A stretch of DNA of 39,872 nucleotides. It comes from Acidiferrobacteraceae bacterium. GTDB taxonomy: Bacteria > Pseudomonadota > Gammaproteobacteria > Acidiferrobacterales > JAJDNE01. The notes under the pieces are model-generated. The model saw only the letters and a program-made list of their open reading frames with translations, ran no database searches and was not told the DNA's origin. Where the stretch lies: NCBI GenBank assembly GCA_037388825.1, contig JARRJV010000002.1, positions 54,039 through 93,910 of the forward strand. The letters run 5' to 3'. The first letter of the stretch is position 1. Every line of letters starts with the position of its first letter. Below, piece after piece: positions 8,424-17,713 of this stretch. Position numbers and translations under genes: made by a program.

Positions 8424-10988
8424 ATGACAGATCCCTTCGCCAAGGAAACCATCCCGGTCAATCTCGAAGACGAGATGCGCCAGTCGTATCTCGACTACGC
8501 CATGAGCGTCATCGTCGGACGCGCCTTGCCCGATGTGCGCGATGGCATGAAGCCCGTCCATCGGCGCGTGCTCTATGCCATGCACGAGCTCTCCAACGAC
8601 TACAACAAGCCGTACAAGAAGTCCGCCCGCGTCGTTGGCGATGTCATCGGTAAGTATCACCCGCACGGCGATGCAGCCGTGTACGACACCATCGTTCGCA
8701 TGGCGCAGGATTTCTCACTGCGCTACCCGCTGGTCGATGGGCAGGGCAACTTCGGTTCCATTGATGGCGATCCGCCGGCGGCCATGCGCTACACCGAGAT
8801 CCGCATGGCACGCATTGCCCACGAGCTGCTGGCGGATCTGGAAAAGGAAACGGTCGACTACTCGCCCAACTACGATGGCACGGAACAGATTCCCGATGTC
8901 ATGCCGACCAAGCTGCCGAACCTGCTGGTCAATGGCGCGGCCGGCATTGCCGTGGGGATGGCAACCAACATTCCCACCCACAATCTGACCGAAGTGGTCG
9001 ATGCCTGTCTGGCGATGCTGGACAACGAAAACATCAGCGTAGACGAACTAATCAAAATCATTCCGGGGCCGGATTTTCCCACGGGCGGAATCATCAATGG
9101 CGTGCGCGGCATCCGCGAGGCGTATCGCACCGGCCGCGGTCGCATCTACATCCGTGCGAAGGTCGACATCGAGACCGAAGACAAGAGCGGGCGGCAGCGC
9201 ATCGTTGTCAGCGAGCTTCCCTATCAGGTGAACAAGGCGAGACTGCTGGAGCGCATCGCCGAACTGGTGAAGGAAGGCAAGCTGGAAGGGATCACCGGAT
9301 TGCGGGACGAGTCCGACAAGCGTGGCATGCGCATGGTGATCGAACTCAAACGCGGCGAGGTCGCGGACGTCGTTGTAAACAACCTGTACCAGCACACCGC
9401 ATTGCAGAATGTATTCGGGATCAACATGGTTGCCCTGGATCAGGGCCAGCCGCGACTATTCAATCTGCGTCAGACAATCGAGGCCTTCCTGCGTCACCGC
9501 CGCGAAGTCGTCACCCGGCGCACAATCTTCGATTTGCGCAAGTCACGCGAACGGGCCCATGTGCTGGAAGGACTCGCGGTGGCGCTGGAGAACATCGACC
9601 GCATCATCGCCCTGATCAAGGCAGCGAAGGATCCGGCGGAGGCCAAGGCGCAACTGGTGAAGCAGGTATGGCCTGCGAAGCAGGTTTCCAAGCTGTTGGC
9701 ACAAAGCGATACGGCCATCTCCCGGCCGGAGGACCTGCCCGCAATCTATGGTCTGACCAAGGAGGGATATCGTCTGTCCGAGGCCCAGGCCCAAGCCATC
9801 CTGGATCTGCGACTGCACCGCCTGACCGGCCTCGAGCAGGAAAAGATCCATGGGGAGTACAACGATATCCTGGTCCGAATCGGCGACCTGCTGGAGATCC
9901 TGCAGAATCCGGAGCGTTTACGCAGCGTCATCCAGGAGGAACTGACCAGCCTGCGTGATCAGTACGGCGATCAACGCCGCACCCAGATTGTGGAACGCGA
10001 ACAGGAACTGAGCATGGAAGACCTGATCGCGGAAGAGGACGTCGTGGTGACCCTTTCCCACGCCGGGTACATCAAGTCGCAGTCCCTGGGCGAATACCGG
10101 GCACAGAAACGTGGCGGTCGCGGCAAGACGGCGACGCGCATGAAAGAAGAGGATTTTGTCGACAAGCTTTTCATCGTCAACACCCACGATACCATTCTGT
10201 GTTTCTCGAGCCGGGGCAAGGTGTACTGGCTCAAGGTATATGAGATTCCCGTGGCCAGCCGCGGCGCCCGCGGCAAGCCCATCGTCAATCTCTTGCCCCT
10301 GGAAGACGGTGAGCATGTCAATGCCATCCTGCCCATCCGTGGCTACGAACCGGGCAAGTTTGTATTCATGACGACCTCGGATGGCACGGTAAAGAAAACT
10401 GCGCTTACGGAATTCTCGCGGCCCCGGTCCAATGGCATCATTGCCATCGACCTGGTGAACGGAAACCGTCTGGTGGGCGTCGGGATCACGGACGGCTCCT
10501 GCGACATTCTATTGTTCAACGATGCGGGCAAGTCGGTTCGCTTTCAGGAAGCGGACGTTCGCCCGATGGGTCGTACCGCGCGCGGCGTGCGCGGAATGGC
10601 GTTGAAGGGGAAACAAAGTGTGATTTCCCAGATCATCGCCTGCGACGATGCTGGCGCGGATTACATGGTACTCACGGCCACCAGCAACGGGTTTGGCAAA
10701 CGCACGATGCTCGACGAGTTCCCGCGGCACAAGCGGGGTGGCCAGGGTGTGATTTCCATTCAGGTGAATGACAAGCGTGGTCACGTGGTCGGGGCCTGTC
10801 TTACACAGCCGGGCAGCGAGATGATGCTGATCACCAGCGGCGGTACCCTGATCCGCACCTATACTAACGAAATCTCGACCCAGGGGCGGAACACGCAGGG
10901 CGTGCGGCTGATCGGACTGGGCGAGGGTGAATACCTGGTGGGCATGGACGAAATCGTGGAAACGGAAGTCGGAGATGTCGGCGAGTAG
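8424..10988 (+). CDS. gyrA: DNA gyrase subunit A
   Basis: An 854-residue type II topoisomerase subunit that breaks and rejoins DNA and, with GyrB, introduces negative supercoils. The N-terminal winged-helix and tower region carries the active-site tyrosine in [10 protein letters not shown] (Tyr123, E. coli Tyr122). The C-terminal wrapping domain has the gyrase-specific GyrA box QKRGGRG, which separates it from topoisomerase IV ParC. In the quinolone-determining region the sequence is [14 protein letters not shown]: the E. coli Ser83 position is alanine (Ala84, codon GCA at 8673-8675), while the acidic Asp87 position is kept (Asp88). The C-terminus ends in an acidic tail ([12 protein letters not shown]). 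It is followed after 31 bases by serC. Confidence 0.98.
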   Translation: MTDPFAKETIPVNLEDEMRQSYLDYAMSVIVGRALPDVRDGMKPVHRRVLYAMHELSNDYNKPYKKSARVVGDVIGKYHPHGDAAVYDTIVRMAQDFSLRYPLVDGQGNFGSIDGDPPAAMRYTEIRMARIAHELLADLEKETVDYSPNYDGTEQIPDVMPTKLPNLLVNGAAGIAVGMATNIPTHNLTEVVDACLAMLDNENISVDELIKIIPGPDFPTGGIINGVRGIREAYRTGRGRIYIRAKVDIETEDKSGRQRIVVSELPYQVNKARLLERIAELVKEGKLEGITGLRDESDKRGMRMVIELKRGEVADVVVNNLYQHTALQNVFGINMVALDQGQPRLFNLRQTIEAFLRHRREVVTRRTIFDLRKSRERAHVLEGLAVALENIDRIIALIKAAKDPAEAKAQLVKQVWPAKQVSKLLAQSDTAISRPEDLPAIYGLTKEGYRLSEAQAQAILDLRLHRLTGLEQEKIHGEYNDILVRIGDLLEILQNPERLRSVIQEELTSLRDQYGDQRRTQIVEREQELSMEDLIAEEDVVVTLSHAGYIKSQSLGEYRAQKRGGRGKTATRMKEEDFVDKLFIVNTHDTILCFSSRGKVYWLKVYEIPVASRGARGKPIVNLLPLEDGEHVNAILPIRGYEPGKFVFMTTSDGTVKKTALTEFSRPRSNGIIAIDLVNGNRLVGVGITDGSCDILLFNDAGKSVRFQEADVRPMGRTARGVRGMALKGKQSVISQIIACDDAGADYMVLTATSNGFGKRTMLDEFPRHKRGGQGVISIQVNDKRGHVVGACLTQPGSEMMLITSGGTLIRTYTNEISTQGRNTQGVRLIGLGEGEYLVGMDEIVETEVGDVGE

Positions 10989-11019
10989 GCCGATTCAAAC
11001 AGGGGAAAAAACAAGACCA

Positions 11020-12048
11020 ATGGCACGAGTATTCAATTTCAGCGCGGGTCCGGCGGCGTTGCCACTGGAAGTCCTTGAACAGGCAAAGGCGGAACTGACC
11101 GATTGGCACGGTTCCGGCATGTCGGTGATGGAGATGAGTCACCGTGGCAAGGAGTTTGTCGAGATCGCCGCGAAGGCCGAGGCCGATTTGCGTGATCTGA
11201 TGGAAATTCCATCGGGCTACAAGGTGCTGTTCCTGCAGGGAGGGGCATCAACGCAGTTCGCGATGGTTCCGCTGAACCTGCTTCGCGGGAAGGGCAAGGC
11301 GGATTATGTCTGCACCGGTCACTGGTCGGAGAAGGCGATCAAGGAAGGCGGACGCTACGGCACGGTCAACGTGGTCGCAAACACCAAGGAAAGCAAATAC
11401 ACCACGGTCACGGACCCCACGCAGTGGTCCACGGATCCGGATGCAGCCTATCTGCACTACACGCCCAATGAGACCATCGCCGGCGTGGAGTTTGATTTCA
11501 TACCGGAAACCGGAGACGTGCCGCTGGTGGCGGACATGTCCTCCAGCATCCAGTCCCGGCCGGTGGACGTGAGCCGGTTCGGCGTGATCTACGCCGGGGC
11601 GCAGAAGAACAGTGACGAGGTGCCGGCCATGCTGAACTACAAGATTCACGCCGATGCGGAGTCCATGTACAACACGCCCCCCACCTATGGCTGGTATATC
11701 GCCGGACTGGTGTTCGAGTGGCTGAAGAAAAAAGGCGGTCTCGCGGGGATGGCCGAGATCAACGAACGCAAGGCCGGCAAGTTGTATGAAGCGATCGAAG
11801 GTTCCGGCGGCTTCTATGTCAGCCCGGTGGAGGCACGCTTCCGTTCGCGCATGAACGTCCCGTTCACGCTGAAGGATGCATCCCTGGATGAGGCCTTCCT
11901 GAAGGAATCGAAGGCAGCGGGTCTGGTGCAGCTTAAAGGCCATCGCTCGGTCGGTGGCATGCGCGCCAGCATCTACAACGCCATGCCGGAAGAAGGTATC
12001 GATGCATTGATCGATTTCATGAAACAGTTCCAGAGCCAGAAAGGGTAG
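11020..12048 (+). CDS. serC: Phosphoserine aminotransferase
   Basis: A 342-residue PLP enzyme converting 3-phosphohydroxypyruvate plus glutamate to phosphoserine (and the analogous step in pyridoxal phosphate synthesis). It begins MARVFNFSAGPAALP, the standard SerC start, from ATG 11020 with AGGGGAAAA upstream; a longer frame reaching back into gyrA is rejected. Further marks are LFLQGGASTQFAMVP, the DMSSS loop, and the PLP-lysine region GVIYAGAQKNSDE, where most SerC enzymes have GxxGPxG-like residues. Two residues of the last motif are non-standard by memory (SDE rather than the more usual GPAG), worth an alignment. It is followed four bases later by serA, giving two consecutive serine-pathway steps. 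Confidence 0.95.
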   Translation: MARVFNFSAGPAALPLEVLEQAKAELTDWHGSGMSVMEMSHRGKEFVEIAAKAEADLRDLMEIPSGYKVLFLQGGASTQFAMVPLNLLRGKGKADYVCTGHWSEKAIKEGGRYGTVNVVANTKESKYTTVTDPTQWSTDPDAAYLHYTPNETIAGVEFDFIPETGDVPLVADMSSSIQSRPVDVSRFGVIYAGAQKNSDEVPAMLNYKIHADAESMYNTPPTYGWYIAGLVFEWLKKKGGLAGMAEINERKAGKLYEAIEGSGGFYVSPVEARFRSRMNVPFTLKDASLDEAFLKESKAAGLVQLKGHRSVGGMRASIYNAMPEEGIDALIDFMKQFQSQKG

Positions 12049-12052
12049 TGCC

Positions 12053-13216
12053 GTGTTCAAGGTCAAAACACTAAACAATATTTCGAGCACAGGATTGAGC
12101 CGCTTGTCTCCCGATCTCTTCACTGTTGGAGATGACATCGAAGACGCCGACGCCATTCTGGTTCGTTCCGCGAAGATGCACGAGATGGAGTTGCCGGCCA
12201 GGCTGCTGGCAGTCGGTCGCGCGGGGGCCGGGGTGAACAACATCCCCGTGGACAAGATGTCCAGCCTCGGAATTCCGGTCTTCAATGCTCCCGGCGCCAA
12301 TGCCAATGCCGTCAAGGAACTGGTGGTTGCCGGATTGCTGTTGGCAGCGCGCAATATCTGCCAGGCCTGGGACTACGCCCGCAACCTGGAAGGCAATGAC
12401 GAGGAAGTCGGCAAAGCGGTGGAGTCCGGCAAGAAGCGCTATGGTGGATTCGAGCTTCCCGGACGGACGCTGGGTGTCGTCGGTCTCGGCTCCATTGGCC
12501 GCCTGGTAGCCAATACCGGCATCGAACTGGGGATGAAGGTAGTCGGTTTCGATCCCGGCATCACGGTCGAGGGTGCCTGGCAATTGTCTGCGGCTGTGAA
12601 AAAGGCGGGCAGCATCGAGGAACTGTTGCGTAACGTGGATTTCATTACCTTCCACGTGCCGTTGGTGGATTCGACCCGCAATCTCATCTCCGCGGAGCGC
12701 ATCAAGATCATGCGCGACGGCGTGACCATCCTGAATTTTGCCCGGGACGGGATTGTGGACGATCAGGCTGTGGTCGAGGCGCTGCGCGCAGGGAAGGTAC
12801 ACGCCTATATCTGCGATTTCCCGAACAACGTGAACAAGAACGAGGAGCGCGTGATCGCGCTGCCGCACCTTGGGGCATCCACTACGGAGGCGGAGGAAAA
12901 CTGCGCCGTCATGGTGGCGGAACAGGTCCAGGATTTCCTGTTGAACGGCAACATCCGCAACTCGGTCAATTTTCCCGAGGTGAACGTACCGCGGGAAACG
13001 GAGCATCGTCTGGTGGTGGCAAATGCGAATGTGCCGAACATGCTGGGCCGGATTTCCACAGTGACCGGCGAGTTCGGACTCAATATTCACGATATGGTGA
13101 ACAAATCCCGTGGCGACATCGCGTACACCGTGGTCGATGTCGACAGTCCCGTGCCGGACGAGCTTCTGGAACGAATGAAGTCCATCGAAGGCGTGCTGAG
13201 CGTGCGTGTGATCTGA
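12053..13216 (+). CDS. serA: D-3-phosphoglycerate dehydrogenase
   Basis: A 387-residue NAD-dependent dehydrogenase that starts serine synthesis by oxidising 3-phosphoglycerate. It shows the Rossmann motif GVVGLGSIGRLVANTG (near residue 145), the catalytic-arginine region NFARDGIVDD, and the catalytic histidine in LPHLGASTTEAEENC. The C-terminus is a short ACT domain beginning near HRLVVANANVPNMLG, so serine feedback is possible. Translation starts at GTG 12053, four bases after the serC stop. Its length matches the short form (about 390-410 residues) rather than the 530-residue form. Position between serC and pheA puts the preceding step in the pathway directly behind serC. Confidence 0.94.
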   Translation: MFKVKTLNNISSTGLSRLSPDLFTVGDDIEDADAILVRSAKMHEMELPARLLAVGRAGAGVNNIPVDKMSSLGIPVFNAPGANANAVKELVVAGLLLAARNICQAWDYARNLEGNDEEVGKAVESGKKRYGGFELPGRTLGVVGLGSIGRLVANTGIELGMKVVGFDPGITVEGAWQLSAAVKKAGSIEELLRNVDFITFHVPLVDSTRNLISAERIKIMRDGVTILNFARDGIVDDQAVVEALRAGKVHAYICDFPNNVNKNEERVIALPHLGASTTEAEENCAVMVAEQVQDFLLNGNIRNSVNFPEVNVPRETEHRLVVANANVPNMLGRISTVTGEFGLNIHDMVNKSRGDIAYTVVDVDSPVPDELLERMKSIEGVLSVRVI

Positions 13217-13300
13217 TCCGCGAATGCCGGGAGGGCATGGCGCGATCCGTGGGTTTTCCCTATGATCCACGGATGAGAACAATACAGACCAAACCGTGCC

Positions 13301-14383
13301 GTGAGCGATAACAACGACCTCAACAGACTCCGTGCCGAGATCGATGCGCTGGATGAACAGATTCAGGCGCTGATCACCGAGCGTGCGCGTTCGGCGGTTG
13401 CCGTCGCCCAGGCCAAGAAGGCGGCCGGGGAAGGGGGCTTCTACCGTCCGGAGCGTGAGGCAGAGATCCTGCGTCGGGTGGCCGAACGCAACGAGGGCCC
13501 GCTGAGCGATGCCGAGATGACACGCCTGTTCCGGGAGATCATCTCCGCCTGCCTCGCACTGGAAGCCCCGCAGTCCATTGCCTACCTCGGCCCTGAAGGG
13601 ACGTTCACGCAGCAGGCAGTGTTCAAACACTTCGGTCATTCGGTCGAGACGCTTCCACTCAATGCCATTGACGAGATTTTCCGTGAGGTCGAGGCCGGCG
13701 GGGCCGATTTCGGGGTTGTTCCCGTGGAGAATTCCACGGAGGGCGTAATCAATCACACCCTGGATCTGTTCATCCGTTCGGAACTCAAGATCTGTGGCGA
13801 AGTGCGAATTCGGGTGCATCACCACCTGCTCTCGAAACAGGGAGATCTGTCGAAAGTGAAGCGGGTTGTGTCTCATCAACAGTCGCTGGCCCAGTGCCGC
13901 GAGTGGCTGGATGCCAATCTGCCCAATATTGAACGCGCCACCGTAAGCAGCAATGCCGAAGCCGCGCGCCAGGCAGCCGAGAATCCGTCGCTGGCGGCGA
14001 TCGCCGGCGAGTCGGCAGCGGAAATCTATGGCCTGAACAAACTGGCGAGCAACATCGAGGACGAGCCCGACAACACCACGCGGTTCCTGGTCATCGGCAA
14101 GCTGGAAACCCGGCCCAGCGGTCGCGACAAGACCAGCATCATGATATCCAGCAAGAACAAGCCGGGTGCCCTGTATGATCTGCTGGGTGCGATTGCACGT
14201 CATGGGATCAATATGACACGGATCGAATCCCGACCGTCACGTCAGGCGGCGTGGGAGTATGTCTTCTTTCTCGATCTCGAGGGCCATGCAGCGGAGTCCC
14301 CGGTGCGCGAGGCCGTGCACGAACTTGAGAGGGAATCGGCCCTGTTCCGGATTCTGGGATCCTATCCGGCGTCGGATCTCTAG
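13301..14383 (+). CDS. pheA: Chorismate mutase / prephenate dehydratase (P-protein)
   Basis: A 360-residue bifunctional enzyme of phenylalanine synthesis. Residues 1-90 form an AroQ chorismate mutase domain (LNRLRAEIDALDEQIQALI). The prephenate dehydratase domain begins SIAYLGPEGTFTQQAV and includes PVENSTEGVINHTLD and the dehydratase TRFLVIG motif. A C-terminal ACT domain (SIMISSKNKPGALYDLLG) carries the ESRPS phenylalanine-binding motif near residue 308, so feedback inhibition by phenylalanine is expected. The start is GTG 13301, 84 bases after serA. It lies three bases before hisC. Confidence 0.96.
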   Translation: MSDNNDLNRLRAEIDALDEQIQALITERARSAVAVAQAKKAAGEGGFYRPEREAEILRRVAERNEGPLSDAEMTRLFREIISACLALEAPQSIAYLGPEGTFTQQAVFKHFGHSVETLPLNAIDEIFREVEAGGADFGVVPVENSTEGVINHTLDLFIRSELKICGEVRIRVHHHLLSKQGDLSKVKRVVSHQQSLAQCREWLDANLPNIERATVSSNAEAARQAAENPSLAAIAGESAAEIYGLNKLASNIEDEPDNTTRFLVIGKLETRPSGRDKTSIMISSKNKPGALYDLLGAIARHGINMTRIESRPSRQAAWEYVFFLDLEGHAAESPVREAVHELERESALFRILGSYPASDL

Positions 14384-14386
14384 ATC

Positions 14387-15577
14387 ATGGTGGACAAGCT
14401 CTTTGAACTCGCGCGCCCCGGTGTGCAATCCCTCCGGCCCTATGAGCCGGGAAAGCCGATTGAGGACCTGGAGCGGGAATACGGCATCCAGAATGCCGTC
14501 AAGCTGGCTTCGAACGAGAATCCGCTGGGACCTTCGCCGGCGGCCCTGGATGCCGTCTCGGCGGCTGCCGGACAACTCGCGCGCTATCCCGACGGAAACG
14601 GATTTCGGCTGAAGGAGGCAATCGCGGCGCGCCACGGGACTGGTGTGCAGCAGATCACCCTTGGCAACGGATCCAACGAGATTCTTGAATTGGTGGTACG
14701 TGCCTTCGTGGAGCCCGACGACGAGGTCATCTTTTCGCAACACGCCTTTGCCGTGTATCCGATCGTGACCCAGGCGGCAGGCGCGCGCGGCATCGAGGTC
14801 CCGGCGCGCGAATGGGGCCATGATCTCGATGTAATGCTCAGCGCGGTGACGGAACGTACGCGTGTGGTATTTGTCGCCAACCCGAACAATCCTACGGGGA
14901 CCTGGGTTCCCATGGACGCGCTCGAGTCGTTCGTGCAGGAGCTGCCGGACCATGTAGTCTGCGTGGTCGACGAGGCCTACAGCGAGTATGTCGAGGAGGC
15001 GGATTATCCGGATGCAACCCAATGGGTGGGACGCTACGATCGACTGGTGGTTACCCGGACCTTTTCCAAGATCTTCGGGCTCGCCGGGCTGCGCGCGGGT
15101 TATGGTGTCTCGTCGCCAACACTGGCGGACCTGCTGAATCGGGTTCGCCAACCGTTTAATATGAATAGCCTGGCGCTGGCCGGGGCCGAAGCCGCCCTGG
15201 GTGATCAACAGCACCTCGAGCGATCGGTGGAAAACAATCGCCAGGGCATGGTCCAGCTCTGTGACGCTTTCGGGGAGATGGGGCTGGAGTACGTCCCTTC
15301 AGTCGGAAACTTCGTTGCCGTGGATGTGGGTCAGTCCGGACAGAAGCTGTATGAAGACCTGCTTCGACGTGGTGTCATCGTACGCCCGGTTGGAGGCTAC
15401 GGGATGCCGAATCATCTGCGCGTTACGGTCGGGACCCCGGAAGTCGGATTAGACATACCGACGTCATCCGCCCGGTGGCGGGACCATACTTATGATAAAC
15501 CGTCTGGCAATAATCGGAATCGGCCTGATCGGCGGCTCCCTCGCCCGCGCCCTGCGCCGGGCCGGCGCCGTGGGTGA
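14387..15577 (+). CDS. hisC: Histidinol-phosphate / aromatic aminotransferase with aberrant C-terminus
   Basis: A 396-residue fold-type I PLP aminotransferase of the HisC2 type, which in this gene context may transaminate both imidazole-acetol phosphate and aromatic keto acids. Key residues are SNENPLGPSP, LGNGSNEILE, NPNNPTGTW, DEAYSEY, the PLP lysine in FSKIFGLAGLRAGYG (Lys228) and the substrate arginine near HLRVTVGTPE. Recognisable homology ends at GTPE (residue 352). A normal protein would need about 15-20 more residues and stop near 15490; instead the frame runs 44 residues through an Arg/Pro-rich tail and overlaps tyrA by 86 bases. Neither other frame gives a familiar HisC tail, so a small indel, a replaced end or a sequencing error are all possible. 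Confidence 0.88.
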   Translation: MVDKLFELARPGVQSLRPYEPGKPIEDLEREYGIQNAVKLASNENPLGPSPAALDAVSAAAGQLARYPDGNGFRLKEAIAARHGTGVQQITLGNGSNEILELVVRAFVEPDDEVIFSQHAFAVYPIVTQAAGARGIEVPAREWGHDLDVMLSAVTERTRVVFVANPNNPTGTWVPMDALESFVQELPDHVVCVVDEAYSEYVEEADYPDATQWVGRYDRLVVTRTFSKIFGLAGLRAGYGVSSPTLADLLNRVRQPFNMNSLALAGAEAALGDQQHLERSVENNRQGMVQLCDAFGEMGLEYVPSVGNFVAVDVGQSGQKLYEDLLRRGVIVRPVGGYGMPNHLRVTVGTPEVGLDIPTSSARWRDHTYDKPSGNNRNRPDRRLPRPRPAPGRRRG

Positions 15578-16382
15578 GGTCGTCGGCTATGGACGCAGCC
15601 TGGCCAATCTCAAGCTGGCCGTCGACCTCGGTGTGGTGGATCACGCGGAAACGAGTATCGATGCCGCGATCGAAAACGCCGATGTCGTCGTGCTGGCGGT
15701 CCCGGTCGGGGCCATGGGTGAGATTCTGGGACGAATCGCCGATTCCGTCACTCGGGAGACCGTGGTGACCGATGTCGGTAGTGTCAAGGCCGAGGTCCTG
15801 TTGGCGGCGCGCGAGGCGCTCGGCTCGAAGGTGTCACGGTTTGTACCGGGTCATCCCATTGCCGGTACCGAACAGAGCGGGGTGGCTGCGGCGCGCGAGG
15901 ATCTGTTCGAGCATCACAAGGTGATTCTGACCCCGGACGCCGAGACCGATCCCGGCGCCGTGGAAACCGTGCGCGCCATGTGGGAGGCGGTCGGCGGTAT
16001 CGTTCGTACCATGGATGCGCAGCAACACGACATGGTGCTTGCGGCAAGCAGCCACTTGCCCCACGTGCTTGCCTTTGCCCTGGTGGACATGCTGGTCCGC
16101 CGGGATGAGCACCGGGAGATATTCGACTACGCCGCGGGCGGATTCCGCGACTTCACCCGCATTGCCGGCAGCGATCCCGTCATGTGGAGCGATATCTGTG
16201 CCGCCAATGCAGGCCCCGTTCTGGAACTCATCGAACAGTATCGCGAGGACCTGAAGGAATTGGCGCGCGCGATCGAACAGGGCGACGGCAAGTGGCTGGA
16301 ACAGGTGTTCCGGCGCGCCCGTCGTGCACGCGAGACCTATATCAAACCGCCAGAACCCGACGTTCCGGAAGCGCGGGAATAG
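15492..16382 (+). CDS. tyrA: Prephenate dehydrogenase
   Basis: A 296-residue NAD(P)-dependent dehydrogenase (arogenate/prephenate type) making 4-hydroxyphenylpyruvate for tyrosine. The N-terminus has the dinucleotide-binding signature LAIIGIGLIGGSLARAL; VPGHPIAGTEQSG contains the catalytic histidine region, and SSHLPHVLAFAL follows. Start is the ATG at 15492, inside the 3' end of the hisC frame. The gene stops at TAG 16380-16382, two bases before aroA. In Pseudomonas the same two activities are one fused TyrA-AroA protein; here they are separate but still adjacent. Confidence 0.95.
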   Translation: MINRLAIIGIGLIGGSLARALRRAGAVGEVVGYGRSLANLKLAVDLGVVDHAETSIDAAIENADVVVLAVPVGAMGEILGRIADSVTRETVVTDVGSVKAEVLLAAREALGSKVSRFVPGHPIAGTEQSGVAAAREDLFEHHKVILTPDAETDPGAVETVRAMWEAVGGIVRTMDAQQHDMVLAASSHLPHVLAFALVDMLVRRDEHREIFDYAAGGFRDFTRIAGSDPVMWSDICAANAGPVLELIEQYREDLKELARAIEQGDGKWLEQVFRRARRARETYIKPPEPDVPEARE

Positions 16383-16384
16383 CG

Positions 16385-17713
16385 ATGTCCGGGGAGATCC
16401 CACGTATCGACTTTGCGGTAGCGCCGGGCGGTCGCCTGTCGGGCACGGTGCGTGTGCCTGGCGACAAATCGGTCTCTCACCGGGCGGTGATGCTGGGCGC
16501 GCTTGCCGAGGGTGAGACCTCGGTCGAGGGCTTGCTGGAAGGTGAGGATGTGCTTGCAACCCTGGCGGCCTTTCGGGCCATGGGCATTCAGGCAGAAGGA
16601 CCGGACAACGGGCGCCTGCGCATTCACGGCAAGGGACTGCATGGCCTGAAGCCACCGGCAGCAGCCCTGGAGATGGGCAACTCCGGAACCGCCATGCGCC
16701 TGCTGACCGGGATCCTGGCCGGCCAATCCTTCGACACCACGCTGACGGGCGACGACTCTCTCAGCAAGCGACCCATGAACCGGGTGGCGGAGCCACTGCG
16801 CACCATGGGCGCCCGCATCGAAACCGCGGAAGGTGGGCGGCCGCCGCTGCAGATCAAGGGCGGTGCATCCCTGCACGGGATCGACTACGACATGCCGATG
16901 GCAAGTGCCCAGGTCAAGTCGGCGGTTTTGCTCGCAGGCCTGTATGCCGACGGCGAGACATCCGTTACCGAACCTGCGCCGACTCGGGACCATACCGAGC
17001 GCATGCTGAACGGCTTCGGCTATCGCGTCGTCCGCGACGGATCCAGGGCCAGCCTGCGGGGTGGCGGCAGCCTGCACGGCACCGCGATCGATGTTCCGGC
17101 GGATATTTCCTCGGCGGCATTCTTCCTGGTTGGCGCCTCCATCGCCTCCGGCTCCGATCTGACCCTGGAGCACGTAGGCGTGAATCCAACGCGCATCGGG
17201 GTGTTGCACATCCTGCAGGACATGGGTGCCGATATCACGATGAGCAACGAGCGGACCGTCGGCGGTGAGCCGGTGGCGGATCTCCGGGTGCGCGCCAGTC
17301 AGCTTCGCGGTATTCACATCCCGGAGGACCAGGTCCCACTGGCGATTGACGAATTCCCGGTGCTGTTCGTTGCGGCTGCCTGTGCCGATGGCACTACCGT
17401 GCTGACCGGGGCCAGGGAGTTGCGGGTCAAGGAGAGTGATCGCATCGCCGTCATGGCGGCGGGCCTGAAGACGATCGGCGTTGAGTGCCAGGAGACCGGG
17501 GACGGCATCGTGATTGAAGGTGGCCTTCTCGGTGGTGGTACGGTCGACAGTCACGGCGATCACAGGATCGCGATGGCCTTCGCCATTGCCGGCCTGCGGG
17601 CCGAATCCGAGATCCGGATCCAGGACTGCCGCAATGTGGCCACCTCCTTTCCCGGTTTCGTCGGCCTGGCGCGCGGTGCCGGTCTGTCGGTTTCGGAACG
17701 TACGGCTCCATGA
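16385..17713 (+). CDS. aroA: 3-phosphoshikimate 1-carboxyvinyltransferase (EPSP synthase)
   Basis: A 442-residue EPSP synthase joining phosphoenolpyruvate to shikimate-3-phosphate, the target of glyphosate. It begins MSGEIPRIDF; substrate motifs are VPGDKSVSHRAVM, MGNSGTAMRLL, SKRPMNRV, ASAQVKSAVLLAGL, RDHTERML and the C-terminal ELRVKESDRI and DHRIAMAF. The DKS-SHR and RPM motifs resemble the class II enzymes (Agrobacterium CP4, Bacillus, Pseudomonas) more than the E. coli class. The phosphate-loop glycine (NSGT) is present, whereas CP4 has alanine at that point, so strong glyphosate tolerance should not be assumed. An upstream in-frame extension lies inside tyrA. Its last four bases overlap cmk (ATGA). 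Confidence 0.96.
   Translation: MSGEIPRIDFAVAPGGRLSGTVRVPGDKSVSHRAVMLGALAEGETSVEGLLEGEDVLATLAAFRAMGIQAEGPDNGRLRIHGKGLHGLKPPAAALEMGNSGTAMRLLTGILAGQSFDTTLTGDDSLSKRPMNRVAEPLRTMGARIETAEGGRPPLQIKGGASLHGIDYDMPMASAQVKSAVLLAGLYADGETSVTEPAPTRDHTERMLNGFGYRVVRDGSRASLRGGGSLHGTAIDVPADISSAAFFLVGASIASGSDLTLEHVGVNPTRIGVLHILQDMGADITMSNERTVGGEPVADLRVRASQLRGIHIPEDQVPLAIDEFPVLFVAAACADGTTVLTGARELRVKESDRIAVMAAGLKTIGVECQETGDGIVIEGGLLGGGTVDSHGDHRIAMAFAIAGLRAESEIRIQDCRNVATSFPGFVGLARGAGLSVSERTAP

Noticed and set aside
8424-10988. Topoisomerase IV subunit A (ParC) instead of GyrA
   Set aside because: The C-terminal domain has a GyrA box (QKRGGRG), and the gene neighbours are those of gyrA.
12071-14203. A 710-residue minus-strand open frame across serA and pheA
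   Set aside because: It lies antisense to two well-supported enzymes and has no recognisable domain; GC-rich codon use leaves long antisense frames open.
15492-17713. A TyrA-AroA fusion as in Pseudomonas
   Set aside because: A TAG at 16380-16382 ends tyrA, and a new ATG with the usual AroA start follows two bases later.
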